Below the pieces are notes generated by a model that saw only the letters and a list, made by a program, of their open reading frames with translations, ran no database searches and was not told where the DNA came from. The position numbers were made by a program, and so were the translations under genes. From the IMG/VR virus record IMGVR_UViG_3300007760_000005, positions 27,175-91,174 of that record: a stretch of DNA of 64,000 bases, one strand, 5' to 3'. Shown piece after piece: positions 10,101 to 17,772 of this stretch. Every line of letters begins with the position of its first letter. Within the stretch, counting starts at the first letter, position 1. This DNA comes from a virus.

Positions 10101-11061
10101 TAGCTCCCAAGCCGCTCTCAACGGCACTGACCTTTCTTGGTCCGTGTCGGACAGCGGGGCTTTTACTATTGATAACTACGACGATATCTCTGGGATCGTT
10201 ACTTTGAAGGCGAGCGTAGAGGGTAGTGAAACTGTGTACGCCACATACGGCACCAAGACGACAGATGTGGCTCTTACCGCAAAAGCAGCACAACCGATCA
10301 TGACGAGCATTAGGATTGAGGATAGTGCTACGAACACGGTTCCCACGCAGATTGACCAAGCGGGCCAGTTGGATCTGACCGTCGTTGGGATTTGGAACAA
10401 TGGCATGGAGCAAAATCTCGAAACTGCGGCTTACACCACCAGTTGGTCTATCAGCCCTGCGGGGGCTGGAACCATTACGGCAGATGGTGTTTATACCGCC
10501 AACACAGACGAGACGGTGGTTGATATAACAGCTACGGTTGACGGTAGCTTCAACGACACGGTTTCTTTAGCGGTTATCACCGCTCCGGCAGCTACCATAA
10601 CAACACTCACGATTAAGGATCTTCAAGGTAAGGATTCCGGTTTCGCTGTCCCTGCGGGTCAAGACCTTATTCTCAAAGCGGAAGCTGTGTGGTCTGACGG
10701 CTTCGTACAGACTTTGACGACAACGCACGGCATTCTTTGGAATAGTAGTGATCCAACTACGGCGACCATATCATCAGATGGGGTGGTGACAGGGAAGAGG
10801 GCAGGTACGGCGACCATTAAGGTGTCCGTAACAGTGGGTCTGAACCAGTCTGAAGCCTCCGCTCCTGTCTTGGTGCTCCAAGAAGGGGGTGCTCCTGATG
10901 GCGGCGACACTGGCGGTGACGATAGCGGCGACACTGGCGGTGACGATAGCGGCGACACTGGCGGTGACGATAGCGGCGACACTGGCGGTGACGATAGCGG
11001 CCTGAACGACGATTTTACTAACCCCGATGATCCCGACACAGATCACGATGCCCTTGGGTAG
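4123..11061 (+). CDS. Giant virion adhesin/fibre protein with Ig-like domains
   Basis: 2312 residues from GTG 4123, chosen over ATG 4111 because GGAGG (4113-4117) sits five bases before it. Several SbsA/BIG5-like Ig modules occur in the first 700 residues (recurring P-x-x-A-x-x-P-x-x-G patterns such as VLSVTPSEGSTI and FTEAVQNAELV). The middle is long and rich in Asp, Gly, Tyr and Trp. Four BIG2-type bacterial Ig repeats occupy about 1866-2250 (each with YSDGS or W-x-S-x-x-x-x-x-A-x-V/I-D/S-x-x-G-x-V-T-G). A GDTGGDDS linker in four exact copies follows (2261-2292), then an Asp-rich tail. Such Ig-rich proteins are typically exposed on phage tails or capsids and bind cell surfaces. Probably a tail fibre or a decoration appendage; the exact place is unknown. 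Confidence 0.75.
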   Translation: MADDKFYYGKSTGNRLSGGASIGKAVFNPNTMSATHENLLKVPFKPGVDTDSATANGFPQATIYGHIVPPRKDVDLQAPRILATVPSDQGFFNGAYLLNNGIRVIFTEAVQNAELVSNYLFQGSVGIGSLYIERVVVSPDRRSAHLIFAGSVFEPDGTFSFPDQYLTLTLNHPSYSRSPIQDDAGNMLQTESVDWYAEHITPWIEYLYPDPQLATLMTNTFNWVFEMRFSEHLPNNSWSANSQWGFTLKASGGQQAPLDVKLKAVEALDWDSGNFGPEDGFLKIGLYTVDPFEYYGIPADAAAFYDRLELVLRHPYTMTDRAGNSFQPESSVYVWNVKWVSSDTTSPVATFINPSPVVTYIGNVARTSDNALISNVRSVLVGFDEAVENPTDPSMWSVNGESGLTISEVHLVDSHEHVQAITVKFEANATTAPNAKFKLSHFLTDANGNTATELPLVLMEAQYPQLAQTGAQGVYHINHETNGDWDGEAPVQFTTAVKHMEPNALLAFYEGAGVTVYTVGTNGVETVATDVVASLKFVQPMKDSHPRFAELTDEQKKDVSEQIWAHKLSFDLTTVSGTPIPYGDGLYRIRLTLKPLYTYDGKGYPQVPRGNPSETNPDALAPHMQCAGWGNPLSSGLYSDIFSDSWDGVVYIDVQNHPEPVPPLEVLSVTPSEGSTISNDGGVTTFTFNQAITSINSAYVKVKDANGDWVLYDPQEYVNVIISGSSASLTYYGPNGGLYPAGEAVKFCVDEITLAADGSLAYGPWEAEYVFVDGEIAITDLVKNDNKVTLSVSLGADVSNWRVKIISWEDEDQYFYMDWDWSTANTEVEIPWDFDLTGAYTIAVETQVVGGWSGFEATATVDFDYSIEVFYNVIYEQVEANQTPEPTKIDLAFGAGEDVSFLVRTGSNPTATYNFPIVEIPFGSVGNETDFAGLENYARQYSFTVDQPFDDALGQMVPGTYIFTTQGSFDSSGTVTCGVPTGVSFDIEEIGDTWFQHGRHGIKLAPAGVSYMSTCLLTLETPDGDKSFSGAYSHSVTDSGKPAFIFGPFHWDVDTNGGEDLDTSYAYGNNPPNAQTGTPTHVLAGVHKATFAWSSGTTEIMDVEIKDHGLHVVFNEIGDDGRVEVTVTEDDPNGKMDTIWLYNDILLPVGGSAAMDVGSTYTTSELENGTYNYVVEGYSDTEESGATSPFADYAMYRWEGTFEVQNKKPTVYSWDAEYRTDSGDTYYVPSYNPNEELPVKQGSTSSAGTIYIKFSPKADQETYTNPPWVHYKLEPLNGSLVIDEGYVDLTAEGEVEKSWSHENFPLLTKGTYRLWLTMREADKTTLIGGLNYKDYTIDVMAPRYSNTGAVSGAITQNYGSEENGDQYTTTSMWRFLASGDHYAPQHSFYDPAFNALTLHYDEAMDTDTLKVKSLPDPRTSTGWDDWKKHVDWGIFSSDDNYQYRKIRETAAADIYGNRQNSWTSQKVFMEKIDKPILVDVRNLTPEDVNIDAAPQDYVYKGRFGGIIHMEGDVSTWTVDGDQQWSDVVNRSTQHFSYEATGNSYALPGVDHWKQYATDTFYEASCSTKTVVLELHYSEALEHSPEVILHGEHFAPILPWPMLGGDFSGPKTPTYFFGVPKPLVPKVQMNAGKGGSYFDPYPVSTPWSTELKDISQTYVIHRASLDGVTVASDEMCFIKLCEKGLETATADFNYYAGSMGTYDPPSEVGGISRTDRGDTRLWTSEGTVGKVVRVALNFESMLFGKVSVMPVPGHPDQYGIPICLEIRQKEGPYDTTLGPDRITFWLLWNGISDEGVDLTDSWDVDWWAHNDVESTDRSVYWPNNDTALGRTFEFANADLNLTQHSNRKSFVWDRQAIVGYTPHVYVASIDVTTADGSDTASLEEGSTLQLKVTATYSDGSTGDITSSTGLQWNSSSETNALVDDNGLVTGVLASTFATEISAKVMDASDSIAITVTDPVVTLSSIHIVDADGHFDFAATVGDALQLKALGTYSDSSQAALNGTDLSWSVSDSGAFTIDNYDDISGIVTLKASVEGSETVYATYGTKTTDVALTAKAAQPIMTSIRIEDSATNTVPTQIDQAGQLDLTVVGIWNNGMEQNLETAAYTTSWSISPAGAGTITADGVYTANTDETVVDITATVDGSFNDTVSLAVITAPAATITTLTIKDLQGKDSGFAVPAGQDLILKAEAVWSDGFVQTLTTTHGILWNSSDPTTATISSDGVVTGKRAGTATIKVSVTVGLNQSEASAPVLVLQEGGAPDGGDTGGDDSGDTGGDDSGDTGGDDSGDTGGDDSGLNDDFTNPDDPDTDHDALG
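10903..10998 (+). repeat. Four exact 24-bp tandem repeats in fibre gene
   Basis: The 24-base unit begins ggcgacactggcggtgac and ends gatagc. It repeats four times without a mismatch and encodes GDTGGDDS each time. Copy number is likely to vary between relatives by slippage. Confidence 0.95.
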
Positions 11062-11070
11062 GAGTAAGAA

Positions 11071-12417
11071 ATGGCTACCAATTATGTGAACAAGTACAAG
11101 GATGCCGACATAGACTTCGATCAGGCTATGACCGAAGCGAAGTTAGTTGCCACCACTTTCTTACAGTTGGGAGGTCGAGGGGATGAGCATGAGATCCTTC
11201 TCAAACTCAACACAGAGATTGCGGATATCGAACGCACCTTGGAAAAGGTAAAAGAAGAAGGGGCGAAAGCATCGGCGGAAACTCAGGCGGCCATTAAAGC
11301 CGCCCAAGCGGAATTAGCGTCCGTCCAAGAGGAATTAAGCAAGTCGCTTCAGGAAAAAGATCAACAAATCTATGCTCTTCATATGAGCATAAAGGCCCTT
11401 CAAGAGAGCCATAAACTCCAGATGATGGCCTTTGACAATACGAAGGCTTCTTTAGAGCAACAATTGAAAGCCGCTCATGTGGCGGGCGACACAACCCTAA
11501 TTGAGTCCCTTCAAAACAGCATAAAAGACCTTGATCAACAGATCGCAGAGGCGATGAGTTTTTATCAGGCTTCTATGGACAAGAAGCATAAGCAGATACA
11601 ACTGCTCCAAAAGGAGTCCGAGGATATAAAAGCCACTCTGAGTAAGAAGATGGCGGTGCTACAGCACCAGATCGTTGAGCACAAAACGAAGCTCAAAGAG
11701 CTTCAACATGAAATCGCATCGCAGGTCGAAAAGCACCAAAAGCACATACTGTATCTATATGAGAAGGTGTATGAGACGATTGAGGATCTATCCGCAAGCA
11801 TACAAAAAGGCGGCCTCTCGCACCCTCAACAGTTCCTATTGCAGTTTCAAGGTAAAGATTCCCGATTGGTTTCTACGGTAACGGCATCCAAGGACCGAAG
11901 ATGGGATGCTTCAAATTGGGATAGGTGGACGAGGATCTTTTCTGGAAAGCCCCCTTCCCAAAAAGACTTCCTTGATGTGGTTCTGGACATTATGAAGAAC
12001 AACGGGTGGGAGATACCCGATGTTGGCGGCCAAGGAAAGTACAAGCACTATCTCGGCACACCCATTCGCCCGTGGGACGGTATTTATTCGATCAATGGTG
12101 TAGCAACTGTTTCTGACTCTCAGAAGAAGCGGCTTATCAATGATTGTGACCTTGGGTTAGACTTCATCATGTCAGTAAGGCCCGTATCCTATAAATTCCG
12201 AGCGGGAGCAGATGATGATCGCCACTACGGATTTCTTGGAGATCAAGTAAAGACCGCACTGAAAGGGAAGGCTTTTGCCGGGGTATCTGAATCGGAAGAA
12301 GGAATCGGCATGATTTACACCGAATTGCTTGCCCCTTTGGTCAAAGCTGTCCAAGAACAACAAGATCAGATCGAAACCCTCAAAGCGGAGATTAGACTCC
12401 TTCGGCAAACCCGCTGA
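11071..12417 (+). CDS. Coiled-coil fibre with S74 self-cleaving chaperone end
   Basis: 448 residues; ATG 11071 with GGAG upstream. Residues about 40-240 form a long heptad-rich coiled coil (alternating E, K, Q, L and A). The C-terminal 110 residues match the intramolecular chaperone of endosialidase-type fibres (peptidase S74): TVSDSQKKRL with the cleavage-region Ser-Asp, VRPVSYKF, HYGFLGDQV in place of the usual H-x-G-F-x-A-Q-E-V, and YTELLAPLVKAVQEQ, then a terminal coiled coil. In this family the chaperone trimerises the fibre and then cuts itself off. It sits nine bases after the Ig-rich giant protein, so the two may form one appendage, but this is inference. Confidence 0.82.
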   Translation: MATNYVNKYKDADIDFDQAMTEAKLVATTFLQLGGRGDEHEILLKLNTEIADIERTLEKVKEEGAKASAETQAAIKAAQAELASVQEELSKSLQEKDQQIYALHMSIKALQESHKLQMMAFDNTKASLEQQLKAAHVAGDTTLIESLQNSIKDLDQQIAEAMSFYQASMDKKHKQIQLLQKESEDIKATLSKKMAVLQHQIVEHKTKLKELQHEIASQVEKHQKHILYLYEKVYETIEDLSASIQKGGLSHPQQFLLQFQGKDSRLVSTVTASKDRRWDASNWDRWTRIFSGKPPSQKDFLDVVLDIMKNNGWEIPDVGGQGKYKHYLGTPIRPWDGIYSINGVATVSDSQKKRLINDCDLGLDFIMSVRPVSYKFRAGADDDRHYGFLGDQVKTALKGKAFAGVSESEEGIGMIYTELLAPLVKAVQEQQDQIETLKAEIRLLRQTR

Positions 12418-12441
12418 TATCCTTATCTACCGTTTTGGGGT

Positions 12442-12450
12442 GGGTATGAT
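12442..12450 (+). promoter_or_regulatory. Possible -10-like element GGGTATGAT
   Basis: GGGTATGAT lies 33 bases before the ATG at 12484, with TACC beginning 16 bases upstream of its G, the same spacing as at 47907. It is a candidate promoter for the downstream virion genes. Confidence 0.3.
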
Positions 12451-12483
12451 ATGGCAAGATTTTTTCCTTAGGAGGCATTCCCT

Positions 12484-13281
12484 ATGTCCAAGCACAATTT
12501 CGTAAAAGGTGAGTTCGAGACTTTCCGAGTCGTAACCCAAATCCATTTGGGGCGATTGGAGAGGTATCTTGAAAAGGACGAAGAGATTGAGTTTGACGGA
12601 CACACCTTGAAGTATGAGGGGGATAATCATGCCTTGCCTCAACTACGGGGGGCCGTCATGTCAGGTTGGCTCGTTCCATCCACGGACACAACTTCAACCT
12701 ACAAGCCGAAATCGGCCAATATCCATATCCGTCCCGCTCAAGCGGCCAACATTGAGGATCGGGGCAAGCCTATGCCCGTGACGCAAGCCTATGATGATAA
12801 TAAGGTAGTCGGCACGGTTCATTCGACATCGACGACTGAGGGCGGCGGTGAGGTTTCGGGAGAGGGGGAAACAGTAGGGAAAATCGCTACTCCCGCTCGC
12901 CAACGCACTACCCTGACGGACACTTCGGCAGCGCAACAAGAGATCAATCGGCTGTCGAATAACCCTCCTCCAGCGGTGACAAAGACTGCCACCGCTACGG
13001 GGGATGTCGATGAGGCGATTGTTGGAGACACTTTGGAAGATGTTTTGCCAAATGCGGCGACTGCTTCAAGCACCACTCCAAAAAAGACGGCTAAGACGGC
13101 GAAATCAAAGGTCGTTACTCTTTCTAATGGTGTTGAATGGGATATGGGTCGCCATTGGCGCACTCGTGGTCGTGATGCCACGAAGAGTTATGGTTCAGAC
13201 ACCGAAACCCTCTCTCTAATCCAAGCTGTTGAAGTTCCCTCTGTTGTCAAGATGATTACGGAACGCCTCTCGAAGTCCTGA
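12484..13281 (+). CDS. Putative virion protein of unknown function
   Basis: 265 residues with a strong TAGGAGG before ATG 12484. There are three parts: a folded N-terminal segment of about 75 residues (FETFRVVTQIHLGRLERYL, then IEFDGHTLKYEGD and LRGAVMSGWLVP), a low-complexity Thr/Ala/Gly/Glu linker (about 75-215), and a short C-terminal segment with VEWDMGRHWRTRGRD. This two-ends-plus-linker build is common in phage head proteins. No family with known activity was recognised. It lies between the fibre genes and a run of overlapping assembly genes, so a structural role is likely but unproven. Confidence 0.6.
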   Translation: MSKHNFVKGEFETFRVVTQIHLGRLERYLEKDEEIEFDGHTLKYEGDNHALPQLRGAVMSGWLVPSTDTTSTYKPKSANIHIRPAQAANIEDRGKPMPVTQAYDDNKVVGTVHSTSTTEGGGEVSGEGETVGKIATPARQRTTLTDTSAAQQEINRLSNNPPPAVTKTATATGDVDEAIVGDTLEDVLPNAATASSTTPKKTAKTAKSKVVTLSNGVEWDMGRHWRTRGRDATKSYGSDTETLSLIQAVEVPSVVKMITERLSKS

Positions 13282-13343
13282 AACGGTATCCTCCCTATTG
13301 GAGTTCACTGGTAGAACCATGTGTTGTGCCAAGGGAGAATGGC

Positions 13344-13760
13344 GTGTCAGAAAAAACAGCAAGTAGCCAAGCAGCGTGGGCACTATTGACGTGTGGTGTG
13401 GGTGAGTCCCGTGTGGAGGCCCACCGAATCCGTCATCTTGTGGACCGTTTGGTGAAGCTGGCGAATTCATCCGAGCACGACGAACTATTGTATCAGTATC
13501 TTGGAGATGTTCTGGAGGGGCTGCCCAACCGGATAGCTTCGTTGGAGCGTATTCTCGACAAGACCAGCTATGCCCTGTCGAAGATGGGGCAAGATTTCTT
13601 GCGTGGGCGGATTCCGATCCCAGATCGCACCCATGTCGATGAGGCGGTTCATGCCACTCAAGGCTTCTCAAAAGGAGTCTCCGTTTCTGCTCAAAAAGTG
13701 GCGTATCGACATCAAAAGAGGGTGGCGGCGAAGAAGGTCCACATAAATCGGGGGGAATAA
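13344..13760 (+). CDS. Small helical protein, unknown function
   Basis: 138 residues. GTG 13344 is chosen because AAGGGAG (13331-13337) is well spaced; the frame is open a little further upstream. The protein is mainly helical: ESRVEAHRIRHLVDRLVKLANS, then LLYQYLGDVLEGLPNRIASLERILDKTSYALSKMG. The C-terminus is basic (YRHQKRVAAKKVHI). No domain was recognised. Its stop overlaps the ATG of the large basic/SWIM protein by one base, so the two are translationally coupled and may act together. Confidence 0.65.
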   Translation: MSEKTASSQAAWALLTCGVGESRVEAHRIRHLVDRLVKLANSSEHDELLYQYLGDVLEGLPNRIASLERILDKTSYALSKMGQDFLRGRIPIPDRTHVDEAVHATQGFSKGVSVSAQKVAYRHQKRVAAKKVHINRGE

Positions 13761-16315
13761 TGGGGTATCGAAATCCTCAAAGTCTTCCCGGCCAAAAGAC
13801 TTGGGTTGATGAGGACAGCGAGAAAAACATCCCTCCTGATGCTCATAAAGAGCGATCTTTAGGGGATTCGGGAGGCGACCCAAGAAACCCTTCCTCAAAG
13901 CCCGACCAGCGGGAACAGGCTTTACCTGCACCACGAGGTCCAGGTAGGCAAGTTAACCGCCCCGCACAGCCCGTTTACAACGCTCCTGGGGAGTCTGGCT
14001 CCCACCCTGACGGTAACCTCCATGAGGACCGTGTGAGGACGAAGGGGAAGCCGGGGGATCAATACAAACCAGAGACTATCGATCAGTCCAAAGGTCTTTT
14101 CCGCCGTAGGACTCTTACGGGGGATGAGGACCACGAGGCGGGGTCGGCTATGGGGAAGAAACCCCCCGGTAAGGCCCGCCAAAGAAGTCAAAAGGGTCCA
14201 GCCAAGAAGAAGTCTCACCTTTGGTATTTGAAGAACCGAAAGCAGGTGATCCGAAAGCAAATGCTTCGGTATCGACGCATCCGTAAAAAGGGCCTGTTCA
14301 AGAGAGACAAAATGCTTCGTAGGAAGCACCCTCAATGGTTTGCTCGCAAACCCGGCGGGGGCTACAACTCCGCCAAACAACGAGCTTCGGATGCTCGTAA
14401 AGGCCGTGCTCGAACCACAACTAAGCACAACACCAAAAAGCAAGATGATAAGAAGAAGGCAAGTTTGGTCGAAAACCCTTCGTTCGTGATTTTTTACGAT
14501 ATCCCTGTTTACATGACAGGGGAGGGTCTTTGTCAGCTTCGAGGGGTGAACGGGGATACCGAAAAGGTCGTTTACGAATACAAGGGCAAGTTTCGTAAGA
14601 TCAGCCTTCAAGATTTCTTTTTGCGAAGCACCTTTCTTTACTCTTCCGATTTCCTTGAAGTCGTAGAAACGCTGGATTGCCTATATCTTGATTCTGAAGA
14701 GGTGTTGGCTATGGACAAAACCGCTTACAAAGCGCAGAGAAAAGGTTGGGGCCGTCGTAAGCGGAAGCGTGGGCTTGCGAGGGTTAAGTCTCGCAATTAC
14801 CGTAGGAAGAATAAGGGCAAGATCAAGGCCCGTCAGAGGATCTACCGAGCACGTTTGAAGCGAAACCCGAAGTTCAAGCGTATTCAAGCTGTCCGTAGGA
14901 AGCTCCAAAAGGCGAACCCCCGTCGATTCAAGGTCCGTACCGCCGAGGTTTTGACCACCCCAGAGATCGCTTTCGTCACTGGCGCAAAGCTGACTTTGGG
15001 CTTCGTCAGAAACATCTCGACCATGACGGGCTATGTTACTTATCGTTTGGAGTCTGGTCGGATCGCTTCTATGCCCCTACCTGCTTTTTGGCACTCGGTT
15101 GTTCTTTTGACCGAGGCCGATGTTGAGGCGATGTTTGATTTGATTGATGTAGAAGTCGGCCAAGAAGCCTTTGGGCTGGAGCTAAACGCCGATATGATGC
15201 GTATGTGCATGGAATTGCTGGAAGAAGGTGGCAATTCCGAAGAGTTCCAAGCCATGTGTATGACCGAAACAGGGGTAGCCAGCATCGACACGATGACCGC
15301 AGACCAGCTTGGGTCTGTAGCCTCAATCTTGATGCACAAGGTTTTAGTGGGCGGGAGCCGACAGATTACGAGGACTCCTGAGGGGGATCTTTTCCCACGA
15401 GACACCGAGGACGCTGATGCGGCTCTTGGAAAAGCCCCACTATATTTTGGACAGGTCTCCTTTCCTGAGGAAGACTCGGAGCCGATGCCAAACGGACCCG
15501 CCAGAGTAGCCAGCCGAGCCGCTGACTTAGAAAGGTTGGCTGATTTCTACTTTGAGAAGGCTGATCTGGCTCGAAGGGAAACTAACCCCAAAGAGAAGTC
15601 CCCCACGAGCTTGCCCGATGGCGAAGAAGAAGCGGCCCACGAAGGTCTGCCCACTTGGGTTGGACCAAACAAGCTCAAGGAAGAACGGGAGAACCGTAGC
15701 CCCGCACATGGGATGCCCGTGGACAGAGATCGTCCAGGTGCGCCGGGATCAGCGAAAGTGATTCCGAGAGGCCAAGGGTTCGTAGGCAAAACGGCCCGAC
15801 TCAAACAAGCACATCGAGAAATCGTAGCGGCGAAGATGGCCGAGATTATGTCGGGGTGTTCAGAGAACATCCACGAGCGATCTCGAAGCCTGAGTGTTGC
15901 AAGGCGGCGAGTCGATCCCAGAAATGCGGTTTGGCTTTTCGATGTAAGTGGTGGCGAAGACACCCATCGAGTGCGCCTCAAGGCCATTCGTAAGAACAAT
16001 TTGAGAACGCTGGCTAAAGCCGATGTCCTCGTGTCCTGTGATTGCAACTTTTGGCAATGGCAAGGACCGGAGCATTGGGCCAAGGTTGGTGGTTACTTAT
16101 ACGGTAAACCAAGAGGTACGGCGACCCGCCCCGATATGAAAGACCCCGAAGGGCAGCACAAAGCCTGCAAGCACGTTTTGGCAACTCTCTCCTATATGAG
16201 TTCCAAAAATGTATCTTTCAGAGCAAAACGGCCCGCCAAACCCCGTAGAAAGCTCCAGGGTGGGGAACTGAAGGCGGGTAACGTAGCTCATAGATATCTA
16301 ACGGGAAAAGACTGA
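13760..16315 (+). CDS. Large basic protein with SWIM-type zinc motif
   Basis: 851 residues. The N-terminus is disordered and rich in Pro, Asp and Gly. Two very basic stretches (about 145-230 and 325-395, Lys/Arg-rich with many Tyr) flank a small folded segment, and a second one (KLTLGFVRNISTMTGYVTYRLESG) follows. An acidic helical part lies near 465-520. Near 759-804 is a CxC followed by CKH, separated by about 40 residues including WQWQGPEHWAK and YGKPRGTA, which fits a SWIM zinc finger (CxC-Xn-CxH). SWIM fingers bind nucleic acid or protein. With the basic regions this suggests DNA binding inside the capsid or during packaging, but that is inference. One-base overlaps tie it to both neighbours. 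Confidence 0.7.
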   Translation: MGYRNPQSLPGQKTWVDEDSEKNIPPDAHKERSLGDSGGDPRNPSSKPDQREQALPAPRGPGRQVNRPAQPVYNAPGESGSHPDGNLHEDRVRTKGKPGDQYKPETIDQSKGLFRRRTLTGDEDHEAGSAMGKKPPGKARQRSQKGPAKKKSHLWYLKNRKQVIRKQMLRYRRIRKKGLFKRDKMLRRKHPQWFARKPGGGYNSAKQRASDARKGRARTTTKHNTKKQDDKKKASLVENPSFVIFYDIPVYMTGEGLCQLRGVNGDTEKVVYEYKGKFRKISLQDFFLRSTFLYSSDFLEVVETLDCLYLDSEEVLAMDKTAYKAQRKGWGRRKRKRGLARVKSRNYRRKNKGKIKARQRIYRARLKRNPKFKRIQAVRRKLQKANPRRFKVRTAEVLTTPEIAFVTGAKLTLGFVRNISTMTGYVTYRLESGRIASMPLPAFWHSVVLLTEADVEAMFDLIDVEVGQEAFGLELNADMMRMCMELLEEGGNSEEFQAMCMTETGVASIDTMTADQLGSVASILMHKVLVGGSRQITRTPEGDLFPRDTEDADAALGKAPLYFGQVSFPEEDSEPMPNGPARVASRAADLERLADFYFEKADLARRETNPKEKSPTSLPDGEEEAAHEGLPTWVGPNKLKEERENRSPAHGMPVDRDRPGAPGSAKVIPRGQGFVGKTARLKQAHREIVAAKMAEIMSGCSENIHERSRSLSVARRRVDPRNAVWLFDVSGGEDTHRVRLKAIRKNNLRTLAKADVLVSCDCNFWQWQGPEHWAKVGGYLYGKPRGTATRPDMKDPEGQHKACKHVLATLSYMSSKNVSFRAKRPAKPRRKLQGGELKAGNVAHRYLTGKD

Positions 16316-16707
16316 TGCCGATATACGCTTACCAATGCACAAACGACGAGTGCGAAAAGGAGTTTGAATTACATCTCCCTTTTGCTGAGTATGACAAAAC
16401 ACAGGTTTGTCCTGTGTGTGAAACATCCGCCGACAAACAGATCACTCCCGTAGGGTTTGTCCTGAAAGGCGACTCGTGGCCGGGTAAGAATCTTCGGATC
16501 AAAAGTCAAATGGCAGCGAAGAATCAACGATTGGCGGGGAAAGAAAACGAGAAGAAAAGGGATGCTCCTCCCGTTCAACTTGCTCCGAATGTAGAGGGTG
16601 AGCGAGTGGCTTCTTGGTCGGATGCGAAAAAGTTGGCTGGCTCGAAAGGGAAAGACACATCATCCTACGATTCCTTGATCCGTAAAGAAAAAAGAGGTGA
16701 CGCATGA
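16315..16707 (+). CDS. FmdB-type zinc-ribbon protein
   Basis: 130 residues. The N-terminus MPIYAYQCTNDECEKEFE, followed by CPVCETSA, is the classic FmdB/CxxC regulatory zinc ribbon, with the first knuckle carrying CTNDEC rather than CxxC. The remaining 85 residues are basic and low in complexity (KNQRLAGKENEKKRD, then SKGKDTSSYDSLIRKEKRGD). FmdB-like proteins are found in many phages but their role is not known. Its ATG overlaps the previous stop by one base and its stop overlaps the next ATG by four, so it is part of one translationally coupled run. A second FmdB-type gene lies at 37652. Confidence 0.8.
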   Translation: MPIYAYQCTNDECEKEFELHLPFAEYDKTQVCPVCETSADKQITPVGFVLKGDSWPGKNLRIKSQMAAKNQRLAGKENEKKRDAPPVQLAPNVEGERVASWSDAKKLAGSKGKDTSSYDSLIRKEKRGDA

Positions 16708-17453
16708 GAGGGGTAATTGGCAACGTCCGAGAGCGCCAGAACAACTATATCGACATGATGCTCTCGCAAGAGGGTGGGGTGTCACAGTATCGAGTTAGTG
16801 CTGCGAACACCTTGGATCATGCGTATGGCAACACTAACGGCGTAGGTGGTTCAGGAACAGAAAGCCTATTCACGGCTCCCGCTGGTGTGGGGTTCCGTTC
16901 ACATTCGATTAAGAAGAACAAGCGTCATGTGGTTCACGGGGCTGGTCGAGATCGAGGGGTCACACGGATGATCTTCGATCCCGACGATTTCTTCGACCCT
17001 GTTGGTGCTCCGCTGATTCCGAGTGATGACCAGATCATGTTCATGCGGATCGAGAAGTTCTCGGATGCTTTGGATGATTTTGAGGCCCAAGGTCCGATCA
17101 ACATCGTTTTGCCGAAGGACTATATTCAAGGGGTGCGGCCAGTTCTAACTTTGCACGGGACCGCACCAGGGCTTGCTTCATCGCCGGGGGATTTCCCCCC
17201 CGAAGCGGCGATGCACTTCCATTTGCCGATGTTTTCCTCTTCGATCTGGATCAAGAATCTGGGTGCGGCGGGTGAGGATCTTCATGTGGCCTTCCATCCG
17301 GGGATGCCGATGATCCAACTTACTTCGGGCGAAGAACTCGGCTTATACGATGTCAATGCTATGGAGGTGTTGGTATCCAGCAATAGAAATGCGGGGGGTG
17401 CGGAAAGCGTACCTACCTTCAACATGGTTTTTGGGCTTCAAAACGGCCCTTGA
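16704..17453 (+). CDS. Putative virion structural protein
   Basis: 249 residues beginning at an ATGA overlap with the FmdB-type gene. The N-terminal 50 residues are polar and Gly/Asn-rich. The rest looks like a beta-rich single domain with many Pro, Phe and Gly residues (IMFMRIEKFSDALDDFEAQGPINIVLP, then FHLPMFSSSIWIKNLGAAGEDLHVAFHPG). No signal peptide, coiled coil or enzyme motif was seen. Composition and position suggest a capsid or neck accessory protein. No family was recognised. Confidence 0.6.
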   Translation: MRGVIGNVRERQNNYIDMMLSQEGGVSQYRVSAANTLDHAYGNTNGVGGSGTESLFTAPAGVGFRSHSIKKNKRHVVHGAGRDRGVTRMIFDPDDFFDPVGAPLIPSDDQIMFMRIEKFSDALDDFEAQGPINIVLPKDYIQGVRPVLTLHGTAPGLASSPGDFPPEAAMHFHLPMFSSSIWIKNLGAAGEDLHVAFHPGMPMIQLTSGEELGLYDVNAMEVLVSSNRNAGGAESVPTFNMVFGLQNGP

Positions 17454-17471
17454 TCGATAAGCTACCGATAG

Positions 17472-17497
17472 GCTCCCCCATTTGTATAGGGGAGGCT
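17472..17497 (+). terminator. Weak hairpin, possible attenuator
   Basis: CTCCCC pairs with GGGGAG around a 10-base loop. There is no T-run directly after the stem (five T occur about 20 bases later), so it is either a weak terminator or a processing site. Confidence 0.35.
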
Positions 17498-17529
17498 GGA
17501 GATAACATGACCCCTTTTTGGAGAACCTT

Positions 17530-17772
17530 ATGAGCGAGCCAGTAGAAGAAAGGCGTTACCGAACGTCCGACTTGTATTATGCCGCTTATCTGCGGGTTGC
17601 AGGGGTTTCGCTAATTGAAACGATTCGAGATCAAAATCGGGTGTTCTTTATCTTTGAGCACACTCCAAATATTCGTGATCTCAAGAACGACTACTTCAAC
17701 CGAAAAGCGAAAGTGCCTGCGCTGACCTATGCTGATGAGATTAGGAATATGAAGGCACTGACTCATATGTAA
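17530..17772 (+). CDS. DUF5659-like small protein
   Basis: 80 residues. ATG 17530 follows TTGGAGAA; a TTG twelve bases upstream is less likely. The sequence pattern (RYRTSDLYYAAYLRVAG, then VFFIFEHTP, then KNDYFNRKAKVPALTYADEIRNMKAL) resembles the DUF5659 family of short phage proteins by overall shape: a small alpha/beta fold with aromatic positions. This is recognition from memory, not a search. Function unknown. Its stop overlaps the next ATG by one base. Confidence 0.6.
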   Translation: MSEPVEERRYRTSDLYYAAYLRVAGVSLIETIRDQNRVFFIFEHTPNIRDLKNDYFNRKAKVPALTYADEIRNMKALTHM

